Source of the DNA: an uncultured Porphyromonas sp. | GTDB taxonomy: Bacteria; Bacteroidota; Bacteroidia; Bacteroidales; Porphyromonadaceae | Direction: 5' to 3' | DNA: 64,000 nt | Assembly (NCBI RefSeq): GCF_902489635.1 | Contig: NZ_CABUAN010000002.1 | Coordinates: 48,030 to 112,029, forward strand | Part shown: piece after piece, positions 17,139 to 25,247 of the stretch | Numbering within the stretch: position 1 is the first letter of the stretch | Layout of the letters: the number at the start of each line of letters is the position of its first letter | Position numbers and translations under genes: made by a program | Notes under the pieces: model-generated | The model's database searches: none | Seen by the model: only the letters and a program-made list of their open reading frames with translations | What the model was told of the DNA's origin: nothing

Positions 17139-18244
17139 TGACATTCTACGATTATAAGCAGCAGTACAATTGGGAGCAGGAGTGTGCTGAATTTGACACC
17201 TTTACTGCTCAAGATGTAGAGCACGCCATCGCCACAGCTACGCCTACGCTACGCGACTTCAAGGCACTCATCTCCCCCGCAGGAGATGCTTACCTAGACG
17301 CTATGGCGACCAAAGCGCAGCAACTCAGCATCGAGCGTTTTGGCAAGACCATACGCATGTATGAGCCTCTCTACCTCTCTAACTATTGCCACAACCACTG
17401 CGTCTACTGTGGGTTCAATCAGGAGAACAAGATCGTCCGCAAGGTACTCACTATGGAGGAGGTGCAGGCTGAGGCTAAAGCTATCGCCGATATGGGCTTC
17501 ACCCATATCCTCCTCGTGGCTGGTGAGTCTCCAAAGCATGCCGGAGTCGAGTACTACCGTCAGGTCATCGAGCTCATACGCCCCATGTTTGCGCAAATAT
17601 CCATCGAGGTACAGCCTATGTCTGTCGAGGATTACAAAGTTCTCGTCGAGGCGGGCGCACACTACGTTTGCGTCTATCAGGAGACCTACAACGAGGAGAG
17701 CTATCCACGCTTTCATCCCAAGGGACTTAAGGCCAACTACCGCTTCCGCCTAGAGACACCCGACAGAGCTGCCGAGGCGGGTTTTCGCAAGGTAGGTATT
17801 GGTGCCCTCCTAGGACTAGACAACTGGCGCACGGACGCTTTCTTTACCGCGCTACACCTAGACTATCTTGAGAGCCACCACTGGCAGACCAAGTACTCTA
17901 TCTCGTTGCCCCGTCTGCGTCCACACGTAGGCTCCTACATGCCCTCAGACCCGATCAACGACCGCCAGATGGTACAGCTCATCTGCGCTTACCGCATCTT
18001 CGACCCAGAGGTCGAGATCTCGCTATCCACTCGCGAGAGCAGTGCCTTCAGAGATATGGCGGTACGCATCGGCGCCAACTCTATGAGTGCCGGCAGTAGC
18101 ACGCAGCCGGGCGGTTATGTCAATCCCAATCCTGAGCTAGAGCAATTCTCTATCAACGACTCACGCTCTCCCGAAGAGATGATCGCTGCTATCAAAGCTC
18201 AGGGATACGAAGTCATCTGGAAAGACTGGGACCAGTGGATGTAA
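17138..18244 (+). CDS. thiH: 2-iminoacetate synthase ThiH
   Basis: A 368-residue radical SAM enzyme that cleaves tyrosine to give dehydroglycine for ThiG. The cluster motif CX3CX2C is Cys84, Cys88 and Cys91 (NYCHNHCVYCGFNQ). LPRLRPHVGS and the C-terminal SAGSSTQPGGY segment are typical. Use of ThiH rather than a glycine oxidase fits an anaerobe. The start overlaps the thiG stop by one base. Confidence 0.96.
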   Translation: MTFYDYKQQYNWEQECAEFDTFTAQDVEHAIATATPTLRDFKALISPAGDAYLDAMATKAQQLSIERFGKTIRMYEPLYLSNYCHNHCVYCGFNQENKIVRKVLTMEEVQAEAKAIADMGFTHILLVAGESPKHAGVEYYRQVIELIRPMFAQISIEVQPMSVEDYKVLVEAGAHYVCVYQETYNEESYPRFHPKGLKANYRFRLETPDRAAEAGFRKVGIGALLGLDNWRTDAFFTALHLDYLESHHWQTKYSISLPRLRPHVGSYMPSDPINDRQMVQLICAYRIFDPEVEISLSTRESSAFRDMAVRIGANSMSAGSSTQPGGYVNPNPELEQFSINDSRSPEEMIAAIKAQGYEVIWKDWDQWM

Positions 18245-18264
18245 CCCGCACGCCCCAAAACAAC

Positions 18265-18969
18265 ATGGGCATCACTGACAGCGCACGATACGCGCGTCAG
18301 CTACAGCTCCCCGAGATAGGTCCCGAGGGTCAGCGACTACTCGCTCAGACGAGCGTGGCAGTCGTTGGCGCTGGGGGCTTGGGAGCACCTATACTTTATT
18401 ACCTCACAGCTGCAGGTATCGGGCGCATCGCTATCATCGACTGCGATGTCGTCTCCCCGTCCAACCTCCAGCGTCAGATCCTCTACTGTGAGGCCGACCT
18501 CGCACGCCCCAAAGCTATCCAGGCGCAAAAGCGTCTCACCGCGCTCAATAATACCCTCCAGATCGAAGCGATCACCGAGCGGCTTAATGAGACCAATGTG
18601 GCGACCCTACTAGCCGACTACCAGATTATCGTCGACGCTACGGACAACTACCCCACACGCTACCTCCTAGACGACTACACCCGCAGCACCGCCAAGCCGC
18701 TTGTGCATGGTGCCATCGAGGGGTGGAGGGGACAGTGCACCATCTTTGCACCCTTTAGTAGTCTACGCTACCGCGACCTGTACAGCGAGCCGCACAGCGC
18801 AGAGGAGACCGTACCGCCCGGCGTCATCGGTGCCACCGCCGGCGTCATCGGTAGCATCCAAGCGAGTCAAACGCTCCAGCTAGCCTTAGGGCAGACGCCC
18901 TCTCTCCTCGGCAAGCTCCTCACCGTCGACCTCTGGCACGGCTCGTGGCACACCTTCGACCTCGCCTAA
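18265..18969 (+). CDS. thiF: ThiF/MoeB/HesA-family adenylyltransferase, lacking usual cysteines
   Basis: This 234-residue E1-like enzyme has the nucleotide-binding motif VGAGGLGAPILYYLTAAGIG, then DCDVVSPSNLQRQ and DATDNYPTRY. As the last gene of the thiamin operon it should adenylate ThiS. Two expected features are missing. The zinc-binding CxxC is replaced by RYRDLYSE. The region that normally holds the sulfur-carrying cysteine reads VPPGVIGATAG, and the C-terminal CxxC is absent. Adenylation may therefore work while sulfur transfer goes through another protein. The ATG at 18265 was chosen; a GTG at 18235 inside thiH is the alternative. Confidence 0.85.
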   Translation: MGITDSARYARQLQLPEIGPEGQRLLAQTSVAVVGAGGLGAPILYYLTAAGIGRIAIIDCDVVSPSNLQRQILYCEADLARPKAIQAQKRLTALNNTLQIEAITERLNETNVATLLADYQIIVDATDNYPTRYLLDDYTRSTAKPLVHGAIEGWRGQCTIFAPFSSLRYRDLYSEPHSAEETVPPGVIGATAGVIGSIQASQTLQLALGQTPSLLGKLLTVDLWHGSWHTFDLA

Positions 18970-19020
18970 CCCGTCCCCTCCATCTGCATCCCTATTAACC
19001 TGCTGCAAAGGGAGATCATG

Positions 19021-19045
19021 AGACTGTTGCAAAAGTCAACAGTCT
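19021..19045. repeat. Solo AGACTGTTG hairpin repeat, copy 2
   Basis: A perfect inverted repeat, AGACTGTTG, seven bases, CAACAGTCT, lies 52 bases after thiF. It may serve as the operon terminator, though no T-run follows. It belongs to the family with GGAGACT ends. Confidence 0.6.
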
Positions 19046-19109
19046 CCGATGAGACAAGTCACGGCATGCAGCACTAAGGCGAGAGCGTATGTATTACGGG
19101 TCATTTTTA

Positions 19110-19170
19110 GTAAGTTTGTCGTAGCTAAGAAGCAAAACACTTGACTTAAGAAGCAGACCACTAAACTTAC
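19110..19170. promoter_or_regulatory. Inverted repeat upstream of cutC
   Basis: GTAAGTTT (19110-19117) and AAACTTAC (19163-19170) form an 8-bp inverted repeat with a 45-base spacer, within which AAGAAGCA is repeated directly. No matching -7 box was found nearby. It may be a regulatory site or chance. Confidence 0.25.
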
Positions 19171-19193
19171 GAGACAACCCATTATAATATAGT

Positions 19194-19913
19194 ATGACGC
19201 AGGAAGAGACTTTTGACAATCGCAGCGAAGTAAGAGACTACACGCTAGAGGTGTGCACAGCAAGCTTGAGGAGTGTGCAGGCCGCTGTGGCGGGAGGAGC
19301 TAAGCGTATAGAGCTTTGCTCCGCACTATCCGTGGGGGGACTGACGCCTTCCCTAGGACTCCTCAGAGAGGTGCGCGCCCTCTATCCCGAGCTTCGCATC
19401 CATGTCTTGATCCGTCCGCGAGAGGGAGACTTCGTCTACTCCGAGGAGGAGCTGCGCGTCATGGAGCGAGACATCGAGGCAGCACTACCATACGCTGATG
19501 CTATCGTCAGTGGTGCTATGACGCCCGCTGGCACTGTCGACGAGGTCGCTACAAGACGACTCTTGGAGCGGTCTCATGGAGTCTCCTTCACGTTTCATCG
19601 GGCGTTTGATCAGTCACAGAACCCGCTAGTGGATATGGAGACGATCTGCGCACTGGGCTGCGCACGTATCCTCACTTCTGGTACTAAGGAGACTGCGGAG
19701 CTGGGCATCCCAATCATTCGTCAGCTCATCGAGCGAGCTGCGGGAGCGATTACGATACTCCCTGGGGGCGGTGTGACGGCAAGCAATATCCGGCGCATAC
19801 TCACCGAGACGGGTGCTCAGGAGATACATGGCTCGGCATCTCTACGTCTACTAGACGGCAGGCAGGAGACCTCGGCAGATATCGTTCGCGACTTCCTAAA
19901 GGCTATTCACTAA
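19194..19913 (+). CDS. cutC: CutC family protein
   Basis: This 239-residue TIM-barrel protein matches CutC: LEVCTASLRSVQAAVAGGAKRIELC near the N-terminus, GGLTPSLGLL, HVLIRPREGDFVYS, TFHRAFD, LTSGTKETA and ILPGGGV. CutC was named for copper homeostasis, but its biochemical activity is not settled. It stands alone between the thiamin operon and the next gene. No copper-binding cluster is visible. Confidence 0.9.
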   Translation: MTQEETFDNRSEVRDYTLEVCTASLRSVQAAVAGGAKRIELCSALSVGGLTPSLGLLREVRALYPELRIHVLIRPREGDFVYSEEELRVMERDIEAALPYADAIVSGAMTPAGTVDEVATRRLLERSHGVSFTFHRAFDQSQNPLVDMETICALGCARILTSGTKETAELGIPIIRQLIERAAGAITILPGGGVTASNIRRILTETGAQEIHGSASLRLLDGRQETSADIVRDFLKAIH

Positions 19914-19918
19914 ACACT

Positions 19919-19926
19919 TATCTTTG
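19919..19926 (+). promoter_or_regulatory. Predicted -7 promoter box
   Basis: TATCTTTG matches TAnnTTTG, 31 bases before the ATG at 19958. No obvious -33 element was found. Confidence 0.5.
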
Positions 19927-19957
19927 CACAGCAAATACAACTCTCTATCTAAATCTT

Positions 19958-22420
19958 ATGACACGAAAAGCTCTCCTTTACCTCATCACAGTGATGCTCC
20001 TAAGCGGATCGCTGGCTCTAGCGCAGACGAAGCCCGCCGCTACCCGAACGACTAGCTCAAGTAGCGATCAGGTCGAGCAGTACCTAGACTTCCTCTATCA
20101 GTACCTACCCCTCCCCGATCGTTATGACTATAGCAGAGCCTTTTACGAGCACAATGTGCGACTCTCACTACAGACTCGCCAGGAGATGCCCTGGGGCAAG
20201 CTGATACCCGAGCGGGAGTTCAGACACTTTGTCTTACCGATTAGGGTCAATAATGAGAACCTGGACAATAGCCGAGAGGTTTTCTACAAGGAACTCAAAG
20301 ATCGTGTCAGCAGCATGTCTATGTACGACGCTGTGCTGGAGGTCAACCACTGGTGCCACGAGAAGGTTACCTACCGCCCCACAGACGCCCGCACCAGTAG
20401 CCCGCTAGCGTCCGTCTGTACAGCCTACGGACGGTGTGGCGAGGAGAGCACACTGCTCGTCGCAGCGCTCCGCTCTGTGGGTATCCCCGCTAGGCAGGTC
20501 TACACGCCCCGCTGGGCGCATACGGACGATAATCATGCGTGGGTCGAGGCGTGGGTCGATGGCCAGTGGTACTTCTTAGGTGCCTGCGAGCCTGAGCCTG
20601 TACTCAACCTCGGGTGGTTCAACGAGAGTGCTTCGCGCGGTATGCTCATGCACACCAAAGTGTTTGGAGCGTACGACGGACCCGAAGAGGTGATCCGCCA
20701 GACGCCCTTCTTCACCGAGATCAATGTGATCGACCACTATGCCCCCAGCTCCGACCTCACCATCGAGGTCAAGACGCCCGCTGGAGAGCCGGTAGCCAAT
20801 GCCCGCGTAGACTTCAAGCTGTACAACTATGCAGAGTACTTCACCGTAGCCTCTAAGTTTACCGACGCCTTGGGTAGAGCCAAGCTCACGGCTGGGCGCG
20901 GGGATATGATGGTCTGGGTCGAAAAGGGCGGAGATATAGCCCTGAAGAAAGTCTCCTTCGGTGCCAAGCCCGTAGAGACCGTGATCCTATCGTCTGAGAG
21001 CCTACCTAAGGTGCTCGACGAGACCCTTACACCGCCTAGCATATCAGGCTCCCTGCCTCCAGTCTCCGAAGAGATGCGACGCGTCAACAACGAGCGTCTG
21101 GCTTACGAGGATAGCATCCGGCAAGCCTACGAGGCGACGATGGTTGATGAATCACGAGGCAATCACGCCACCATACAGCAGTTTATAGCGCAAGCAGGCA
21201 ATAAAGAGATGGCCCAGAAGCTCCTCTCCGTCCTAACGAAAAAGGACCTGCGAGACATCTCCCTCGAGGTCTTACAAGACAGTGAGACCGCCGAGACCAA
21301 TCAGTCAGAGATCTACTGCAAATACGTCCTCAATCCCCGCGTAGAGCTAGAGTGGCTCACACCGTACAAGCACTTCCTCCGTGAGCAGCTAGCAGCCCTC
21401 CGCTCACCACAAGAGCTGATCGACTGGACGCTAGCCAATGTTAAGCTCGTAACGGACCAGAACCCGCAGCGCCTGAGGATGCAGCCCATGAGCGTCTACC
21501 GCGAGCGACAGACCGATGAGCTAGGCAGAAACATCTTCTTCGTAGCAGCAGCCCGTAGTCTCGGATGGCCCGCACGCATCAATGAGATCAATGGCAAGCT
21601 GCAGTATTACACAGACGATCACTGGGTCGACGTCCTCTGGCACGACCAAGCTAGTCCCATAGCCACCGCCCCTCAGGGCACACTCCAATTAAGCTATACC
21701 CCATCGAAGTATATCAGCGATCCTAAGTACTATGCGCACTTTACCATCAGTCGTATCGTCGATGGCAAGACCTCGCTACTGACCTTCGACGAGGAGGCTA
21801 CCTGGAGTCGTGACTTTGCCCAGGGCATCACCCTAGACGAGGGTCGGTATCTATTGACCACAGGCACACGTATGGCCAGCGGTGCCGTGCTCACCCATAG
21901 CGAGGTCTTTGAGATCAAGCGTGGGGAGACCACGACCGTACAGCTCACCATGCGAGAAAGCAATGAGGGGGTACAGGTCATCGGCAGCTTTAATGCAGAG
22001 AACCTCTACTACGACCTCGCCACACAGACCACTAAGAGTCTCATCTCGACCACCGGACGTGGCTACTACATCTTAGGCTTGATCGCACCAAATCACGAGC
22101 CGAGCAATCATACGCTACGAGACATCGCCATCTATAAGTCCGCTCTCGAGGAGTGGGGTAAGTCTGTCGTACTACTCTTTGAGAGCCAAGACGCTGCCAC
22201 ACGATTTGTCGACGAAGGCTTCGACCTGCCCGCTCAGGTGGTCTGGGGCATAGACTCAGAGGGCGCTATACTCAAGGAGATTCGCGAGGAGATGAAGCTC
22301 ACGTCCAGTTCGCTACCTATCTTCCTCATCTGCGACACATTCAATCGAGTCGTCTACATCCAGCAGGGCTACACCATCAACATCGGTGAGCATCTCGTGA
22401 AGGTACTCAAGCAATTGTAG
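19958..22420 (+). CDS. Exported transglutaminase-like protein with thioredoxin-like tail
   Basis: An 820-residue protein with a signal peptide (residues 1-23, ending LALAQ). A transglutaminase-like core spans about 90-220, with Cys160 in GRCGEESTLLVAALRSVGIP and His193 in DDNHAWVEAWVDGQWYFLG; the third catalytic position, usually Asp, falls in the GACEPEP segment. A beta-sandwich-like region follows (about 265-345). A second, cysteine-free region of the same general type (about 505-570) resembles the first and may be a degenerate duplicate. The last 120 residues (from LIAPNHEPSNHTL) look like a thioredoxin fold without a CxxC. It probably acts in the periplasm or at the cell surface as a peptidase or crosslinking enzyme; the substrate is unknown. 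Confidence 0.8.
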   Translation: MTRKALLYLITVMLLSGSLALAQTKPAATRTTSSSSDQVEQYLDFLYQYLPLPDRYDYSRAFYEHNVRLSLQTRQEMPWGKLIPEREFRHFVLPIRVNNENLDNSREVFYKELKDRVSSMSMYDAVLEVNHWCHEKVTYRPTDARTSSPLASVCTAYGRCGEESTLLVAALRSVGIPARQVYTPRWAHTDDNHAWVEAWVDGQWYFLGACEPEPVLNLGWFNESASRGMLMHTKVFGAYDGPEEVIRQTPFFTEINVIDHYAPSSDLTIEVKTPAGEPVANARVDFKLYNYAEYFTVASKFTDALGRAKLTAGRGDMMVWVEKGGDIALKKVSFGAKPVETVILSSESLPKVLDETLTPPSISGSLPPVSEEMRRVNNERLAYEDSIRQAYEATMVDESRGNHATIQQFIAQAGNKEMAQKLLSVLTKKDLRDISLEVLQDSETAETNQSEIYCKYVLNPRVELEWLTPYKHFLREQLAALRSPQELIDWTLANVKLVTDQNPQRLRMQPMSVYRERQTDELGRNIFFVAAARSLGWPARINEINGKLQYYTDDHWVDVLWHDQASPIATAPQGTLQLSYTPSKYISDPKYYAHFTISRIVDGKTSLLTFDEEATWSRDFAQGITLDEGRYLLTTGTRMASGAVLTHSEVFEIKRGETTTVQLTMRESNEGVQVIGSFNAENLYYDLATQTTKSLISTTGRGYYILGLIAPNHEPSNHTLRDIAIYKSALEEWGKSVVLLFESQDAATRFVDEGFDLPAQVVWGIDSEGAILKEIREEMKLTSSSLPIFLICDTFNRVVYIQQGYTINIGEHLVKVLKQL

Positions 22421-22446
22421 CCGCGCGCCTCTCACGAGTAACGATT

Positions 22447-22541
22447 TGTAGGGACGCACGGCTCGTGCGTCCGTTGTAGAACGAAAGTTACAGCATCGTT
22501 TTGCTGGTTCGGGAACGGACGCACGACCGTGCGTCCCTACA
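22447..22541. repeat. Long GGGACGCACGG inverted repeat
   Basis: TGTAGGGACGCACGG at the left is mirrored by CCGTGCGTCCCTACA at the right, with about 28 bp of near-perfect pairing and one single-base bulge. Each arm is itself palindromic (GACGCACG, short gap, CGTGCGTC). It follows the stop of the transglutaminase-like gene and may end its transcript. Related sequences lie at 32564, 51117 and 63917. Confidence 0.7.
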
Positions 22542-22586
22542 CATCGTTACACGTATCGTCATTACACGTCTTATTTTGACGACAAT

Positions 22587-22672
22587 GGGCTGACGCATTA
22601 CAATCACTCTGTCAGGAGCTACACATGAGCGACCAGCGATACATAGCTAAGCTATAATATAAAGTCTCACCC
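22587..22672. repeat. GGGCTGAC-ended repeat, diverged copy
   Basis: The left end GGGCTGACGCATTA and the core CTCTGTCAGGAGCTACACAT match the element at 4445-4533. The right end is diverged (AGTCTCACCCC). Confidence 0.5.
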
Positions 22673-22677
22673 CTACC

Positions 22678-22705
22678 CTCTAACCTCTAATCTCTAATCC
22701 CTAAT
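22678..22705. repeat. Heptanucleotide tandem repeat CTCTAAY
   Basis: Four CTCTAAC/CTCTAAT-type units lie directly before the left flank of the following dyad array, as at 4538. Confidence 0.65.
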
Positions 22706-22975
22706 AACATATCTTTACAGGGAAATTCGTCCGATTCCCTCCTTTCTCGAATATCCACGTGGAAAATCTCAAATCTCCACGTGGATATTTTTTATTTTCC
22801 ACGTGGGCGTCATTCATTTCCTCCGAAGTTTCATTTCATTCCTCCGAGGAATTTTTTATTTCCTACCTGGGAAATAAAAATTCTCCACGTGGAGATTTTG
22901 AAATATCCACGTGAAAATCACTTTTCCCCGACATGGCATCGTATCGATATGTAGTCGGATCTAAATTATTGTAAC
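22706..22975. repeat. 22-bp periodic dyad array 4 (CCACGTGG type)
   Basis: A near-identical copy of array 1, including both conserved flanks. CCACGTGG centres fall at 22758.5, 22780.5, 22802.5 and 22888.5, and a decayed CCACGTGA at 22910.5, with the TTCC-type units between. The right flank can form a stem CCGAC/GTCGG ahead of TAAATTATTGTAA. Confidence 0.85.
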
Positions 22976-23151
22976 GAGCCAACCTCCAGTCGGAGGCCCC
23001 GAAGAATTAGAAATTGGAGGTTAGTGGTTAGTGGTTAGAGAGGAGAGACGATCGCTTGCGGTCGGACGCATCATAGCCCCCAGTCGCAGGGGCAAAGCCC
23101 TGGACGACTAGAGGGGGCGGTCTGGAGCGGGAGCGGGGTGAGTGGGGTGCT
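22976..23151. other. Intergenic stretch without a recognised gene
   Basis: This stretch holds GGTTAGTGGTTAGTGG-like simple repeats near 23022 and a small hairpin AGTCG-AGGG/CCCT-CGACT near 23090-23112. No coding potential or RNA gene was recognised. Confidence 0.4.
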
Positions 23152-23180
23152 TTTGCTGTGGAGAGCTTTTCGTATATTTG
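23152..23180 (+). promoter_or_regulatory. Promoter of the nitroreductase gene
   Basis: TTTG at 23152-23155 and TATATTTG at 23173-23180 are 17 bases apart, a good match to the two-part Bacteroidota promoter (TTTG, spacer, TAnnTTTG). The start codon is at 23257. Confidence 0.65.
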
Positions 23181-23256
23181 TGGGTAGAGGGCTTTTGCCG
23201 CAAGAGGCAAGGGCTTATAAAGGGCTTGTATACTAACGAATAGAGATTAATCGACT

Positions 23257-23904
23257 ATGCTACGTAAATGGATGACGCTGACGATGATACTACTCCTCGT
23301 GGGAGCTACCGCCTGTCAGAAGGCTACAACAACAGATCAATCAAATACTACAGACACTACAGAAGAGACTATGCGTATGACAACTCAAGAGAAAATGGAC
23401 ATCTTCCTAACACGCAGGAGTATACGTAAGTATAAGCCTGAACTACCGTCTCAGGAGCTACTAGACAAGGTGCTCGAGGCGGGCACCTATGCGCCCTCGG
23501 CGATGGGCAAGCAGTCTGTCACGATCGTGGCTGTGACCAATCGTGCTGTACGCGACCAGCTCTCGCAGCTGGCTAACAAAGCTCGCGGTGGAGACAAGGA
23601 TCAGTTTTACGGAGCTCCAGCGGTCTTCGTCGTGCTGGCGGACAAGTCGCTATCGAGCAATTACCTACAAGATGGTGCTCTGGTGGTGGGCAATATGCAG
23701 AACGCAGCTCACGCGCTCGGTCTCGGCACTTGCTGGATCAATGCGGCTAAGGGGATCTTCGAGCTGGAGGAGGGTCAAGCACTTCTCAAGGAGTGGGGAC
23801 TGGAGGGCGACCTCGTGGGGGTCGCCTGCTGCATCATCGGCTACCCCGACGAGTCGCCTGAGCCAGCACCCCGCAAGGATCGCTATGTGATACACGTTGA
23901 CTAG
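23257..23904 (+). CDS. Nitroreductase-family lipoprotein
   Basis: This 215-residue protein has a lipoprotein signal (LVGATAC, lipid-modified Cys20), a Thr-rich linker, then a nitroreductase-like FMN fold from about residue 45: FLTRRSIRKYKPELPSQELL, AGTYAPSAMGKQS, GALVVGNMQNAAHALGLGTC and IIGYPDE near the end. Such flavoenzymes reduce nitro compounds or quinones with NAD(P)H and are normally cytoplasmic. If the signal is used, this enzyme would act outside the inner membrane, where the reductant is unclear. An internal ATG (MRMTTQEKMD, residue 40) would give a cytoplasmic form. Confidence 0.85.
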   Translation: MLRKWMTLTMILLLVGATACQKATTTDQSNTTDTTEETMRMTTQEKMDIFLTRRSIRKYKPELPSQELLDKVLEAGTYAPSAMGKQSVTIVAVTNRAVRDQLSQLANKARGGDKDQFYGAPAVFVVLADKSLSSNYLQDGALVVGNMQNAAHALGLGTCWINAAKGIFELEEGQALLKEWGLEGDLVGVACCIIGYPDESPEPAPRKDRYVIHVD

Positions 23905-23968
23905 CACCCCACGAGTAGCCCGCAGGGGCGCACGGACGCTCGAACCGGCTCATCTCGCAAGATTGTTG

Positions 23969-23976
23969 TACTTTTG
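23969..23976 (+). promoter_or_regulatory. Predicted -7 promoter box
   Basis: TACTTTTG matches TAnnTTTG, 37 bases before the ATG at 24014, which gives the beta-barrel gene its own promoter. Confidence 0.5.
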
Positions 23977-24013
23977 AGGAGTAATTACAACTTTAGCTTA
24001 TACAGATATTACT

Positions 24014-24688
24014 ATGACAAGACTACGTACACTACTACTCTCACTCGTAGCACTCTGTGCGCTCGGTGGCACAGCTCAGGCTCAGATGCCTCTACGCATT
24101 TATGTGGATGCAGCTCCGCTCTTTAACCTTTCGCAAGCTAAGACGCTCCAGGATGTCTCTGAAAACAAGCTTTTCGTTGGCTACCGCCTCGGTGCTGGAG
24201 TAGACGTCAATGTGGGCAAGATGATGTACATCGGCTCAGGACTGACCTTTGCGATGAAGGGAAATCAGTACAGCTTCCTCTCAGAAGAAATCAAGGTTTA
24301 CAGCCACTACATGCAGATCCCTGTGAATGTGGGTGTGCGCCTGAACGTGACTCCTCGCATCGGCTGCTCCATAGAGGCTGGTCCTTACTTCGCCTACGCA
24401 CTGGGAGCTACCGTTAGCCAGGGCAAGATCCTAGACGATATCCAGAAGACTTACAACGTCTACAAGGACGGCATCCTCGGGATGGATGGTGCCAAGCTCA
24501 AGCGCTACGACATCGGTCTGGGTGCTAAGGCTAAGGTAACCTTCGGCTCGTGGTACGGTATGCTAGGTGCTGACTTGGGCTTCGTCGATGAGCTGAAGCT
24601 TGAGAAGAATGATCCTAAGCTAGAGAAGTTTGGTCAGAAGGCTATGCGCAATACCTCCTTCTACCTCGGTGCTGGCTTTACTTTCTAA
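24014..24688 (+). CDS. Outer membrane beta-barrel protein, PorT/OmpW-like size
   Basis: A 224-residue exported protein with a signal peptide (residues 1-24, ending GTAQAQ). The mature part shows alternating hydrophobic strands and glycine-aromatic turns typical of small outer membrane barrels (VGYRLGAGVDVNVGKMMYIG, VRLNVTPRIGCSIEAGPYFAY), ending in an aromatic residue (FYLGAGFTF). The specific role is unknown. The next gene starts 6 bases after its stop. Confidence 0.75.
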   Translation: MTRLRTLLLSLVALCALGGTAQAQMPLRIYVDAAPLFNLSQAKTLQDVSENKLFVGYRLGAGVDVNVGKMMYIGSGLTFAMKGNQYSFLSEEIKVYSHYMQIPVNVGVRLNVTPRIGCSIEAGPYFAYALGATVSQGKILDDIQKTYNVYKDGILGMDGAKLKRYDIGLGAKAKVTFGSWYGMLGADLGFVDELKLEKNDPKLEKFGQKAMRNTSFYLGAGFTF

Positions 24689-24694
24689 TTGAAT

Positions 24695-25222
24695 ATGGAG
24701 AGACATAACACGCTGATCATCGTGGCGCATCCCGACCTGGAGCACTCTGTCATCAACAAAGCTTGGATGGAGGCGCTCACGGGACACGCTACGATACATA
24801 GCCTCTGTGACGCTTACCCCACGGGGACGCCCATAGATGTGGCGCATGAGCGTGCGCTCGTGGAGCGTCACGATCGTGTGATACTGCAATTCCCCCTCTA
24901 CTGGTACTCCGCTCCAGCGATCCTGAAGCAGTGGACTGACGAGGTCTTTGGCGAGGGCTGGGCCTTCGGCGAAGGAGGCGACGCATGGGTGGGTCGCCAG
25001 CTGGGTGTGGCTGTCTCTTGTGGTAGCGCTGAGGCAAACTTCTGCGAGGGTGGCTCGCAAAAGCATACGCTAGCGACTTTCCTCACCCCTTACGAGGGAC
25101 TAGCCACTTTCGCACGAGCTGACTATATAGGGCATCACGCCTTTTACGACACTTATAGCGATACGGTCGCCGAGAGGCTGCCGGCAAACTGCGCGGCGTA
25201 TCTGCGCTTTGCACTTCAGTAA
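24695..25222 (+). CDS. NAD(P)H quinone oxidoreductase / flavodoxin-like protein
   Basis: This 175-residue protein matches the KefF/MdaB type of quinone reductases: NTLIIVAHPDLEHSVINKAW at the N-terminus, FPLYWYSAPAILKQWTDEVF, and GRQLGVAVSCG. These are FMN or FAD enzymes that reduce quinones by two electrons. It is cytoplasmic. The start is the ATG at 24695; an in-frame TTG two codons earlier is unlikely. Confidence 0.85.
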   Translation: MERHNTLIIVAHPDLEHSVINKAWMEALTGHATIHSLCDAYPTGTPIDVAHERALVERHDRVILQFPLYWYSAPAILKQWTDEVFGEGWAFGEGGDAWVGRQLGVAVSCGSAEANFCEGGSQKHTLATFLTPYEGLATFARADYIGHHAFYDTYSDTVAERLPANCAAYLRFALQ

Positions 25223-25247
25223 CCAATGAATCTAGACGTTAGCCACT

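Noticed and set aside
23028..23210. Minus-strand 60-codon frame before the nitroreductase gene.
   Set aside because: It overlaps the nitroreductase promoter and shows no family pattern.
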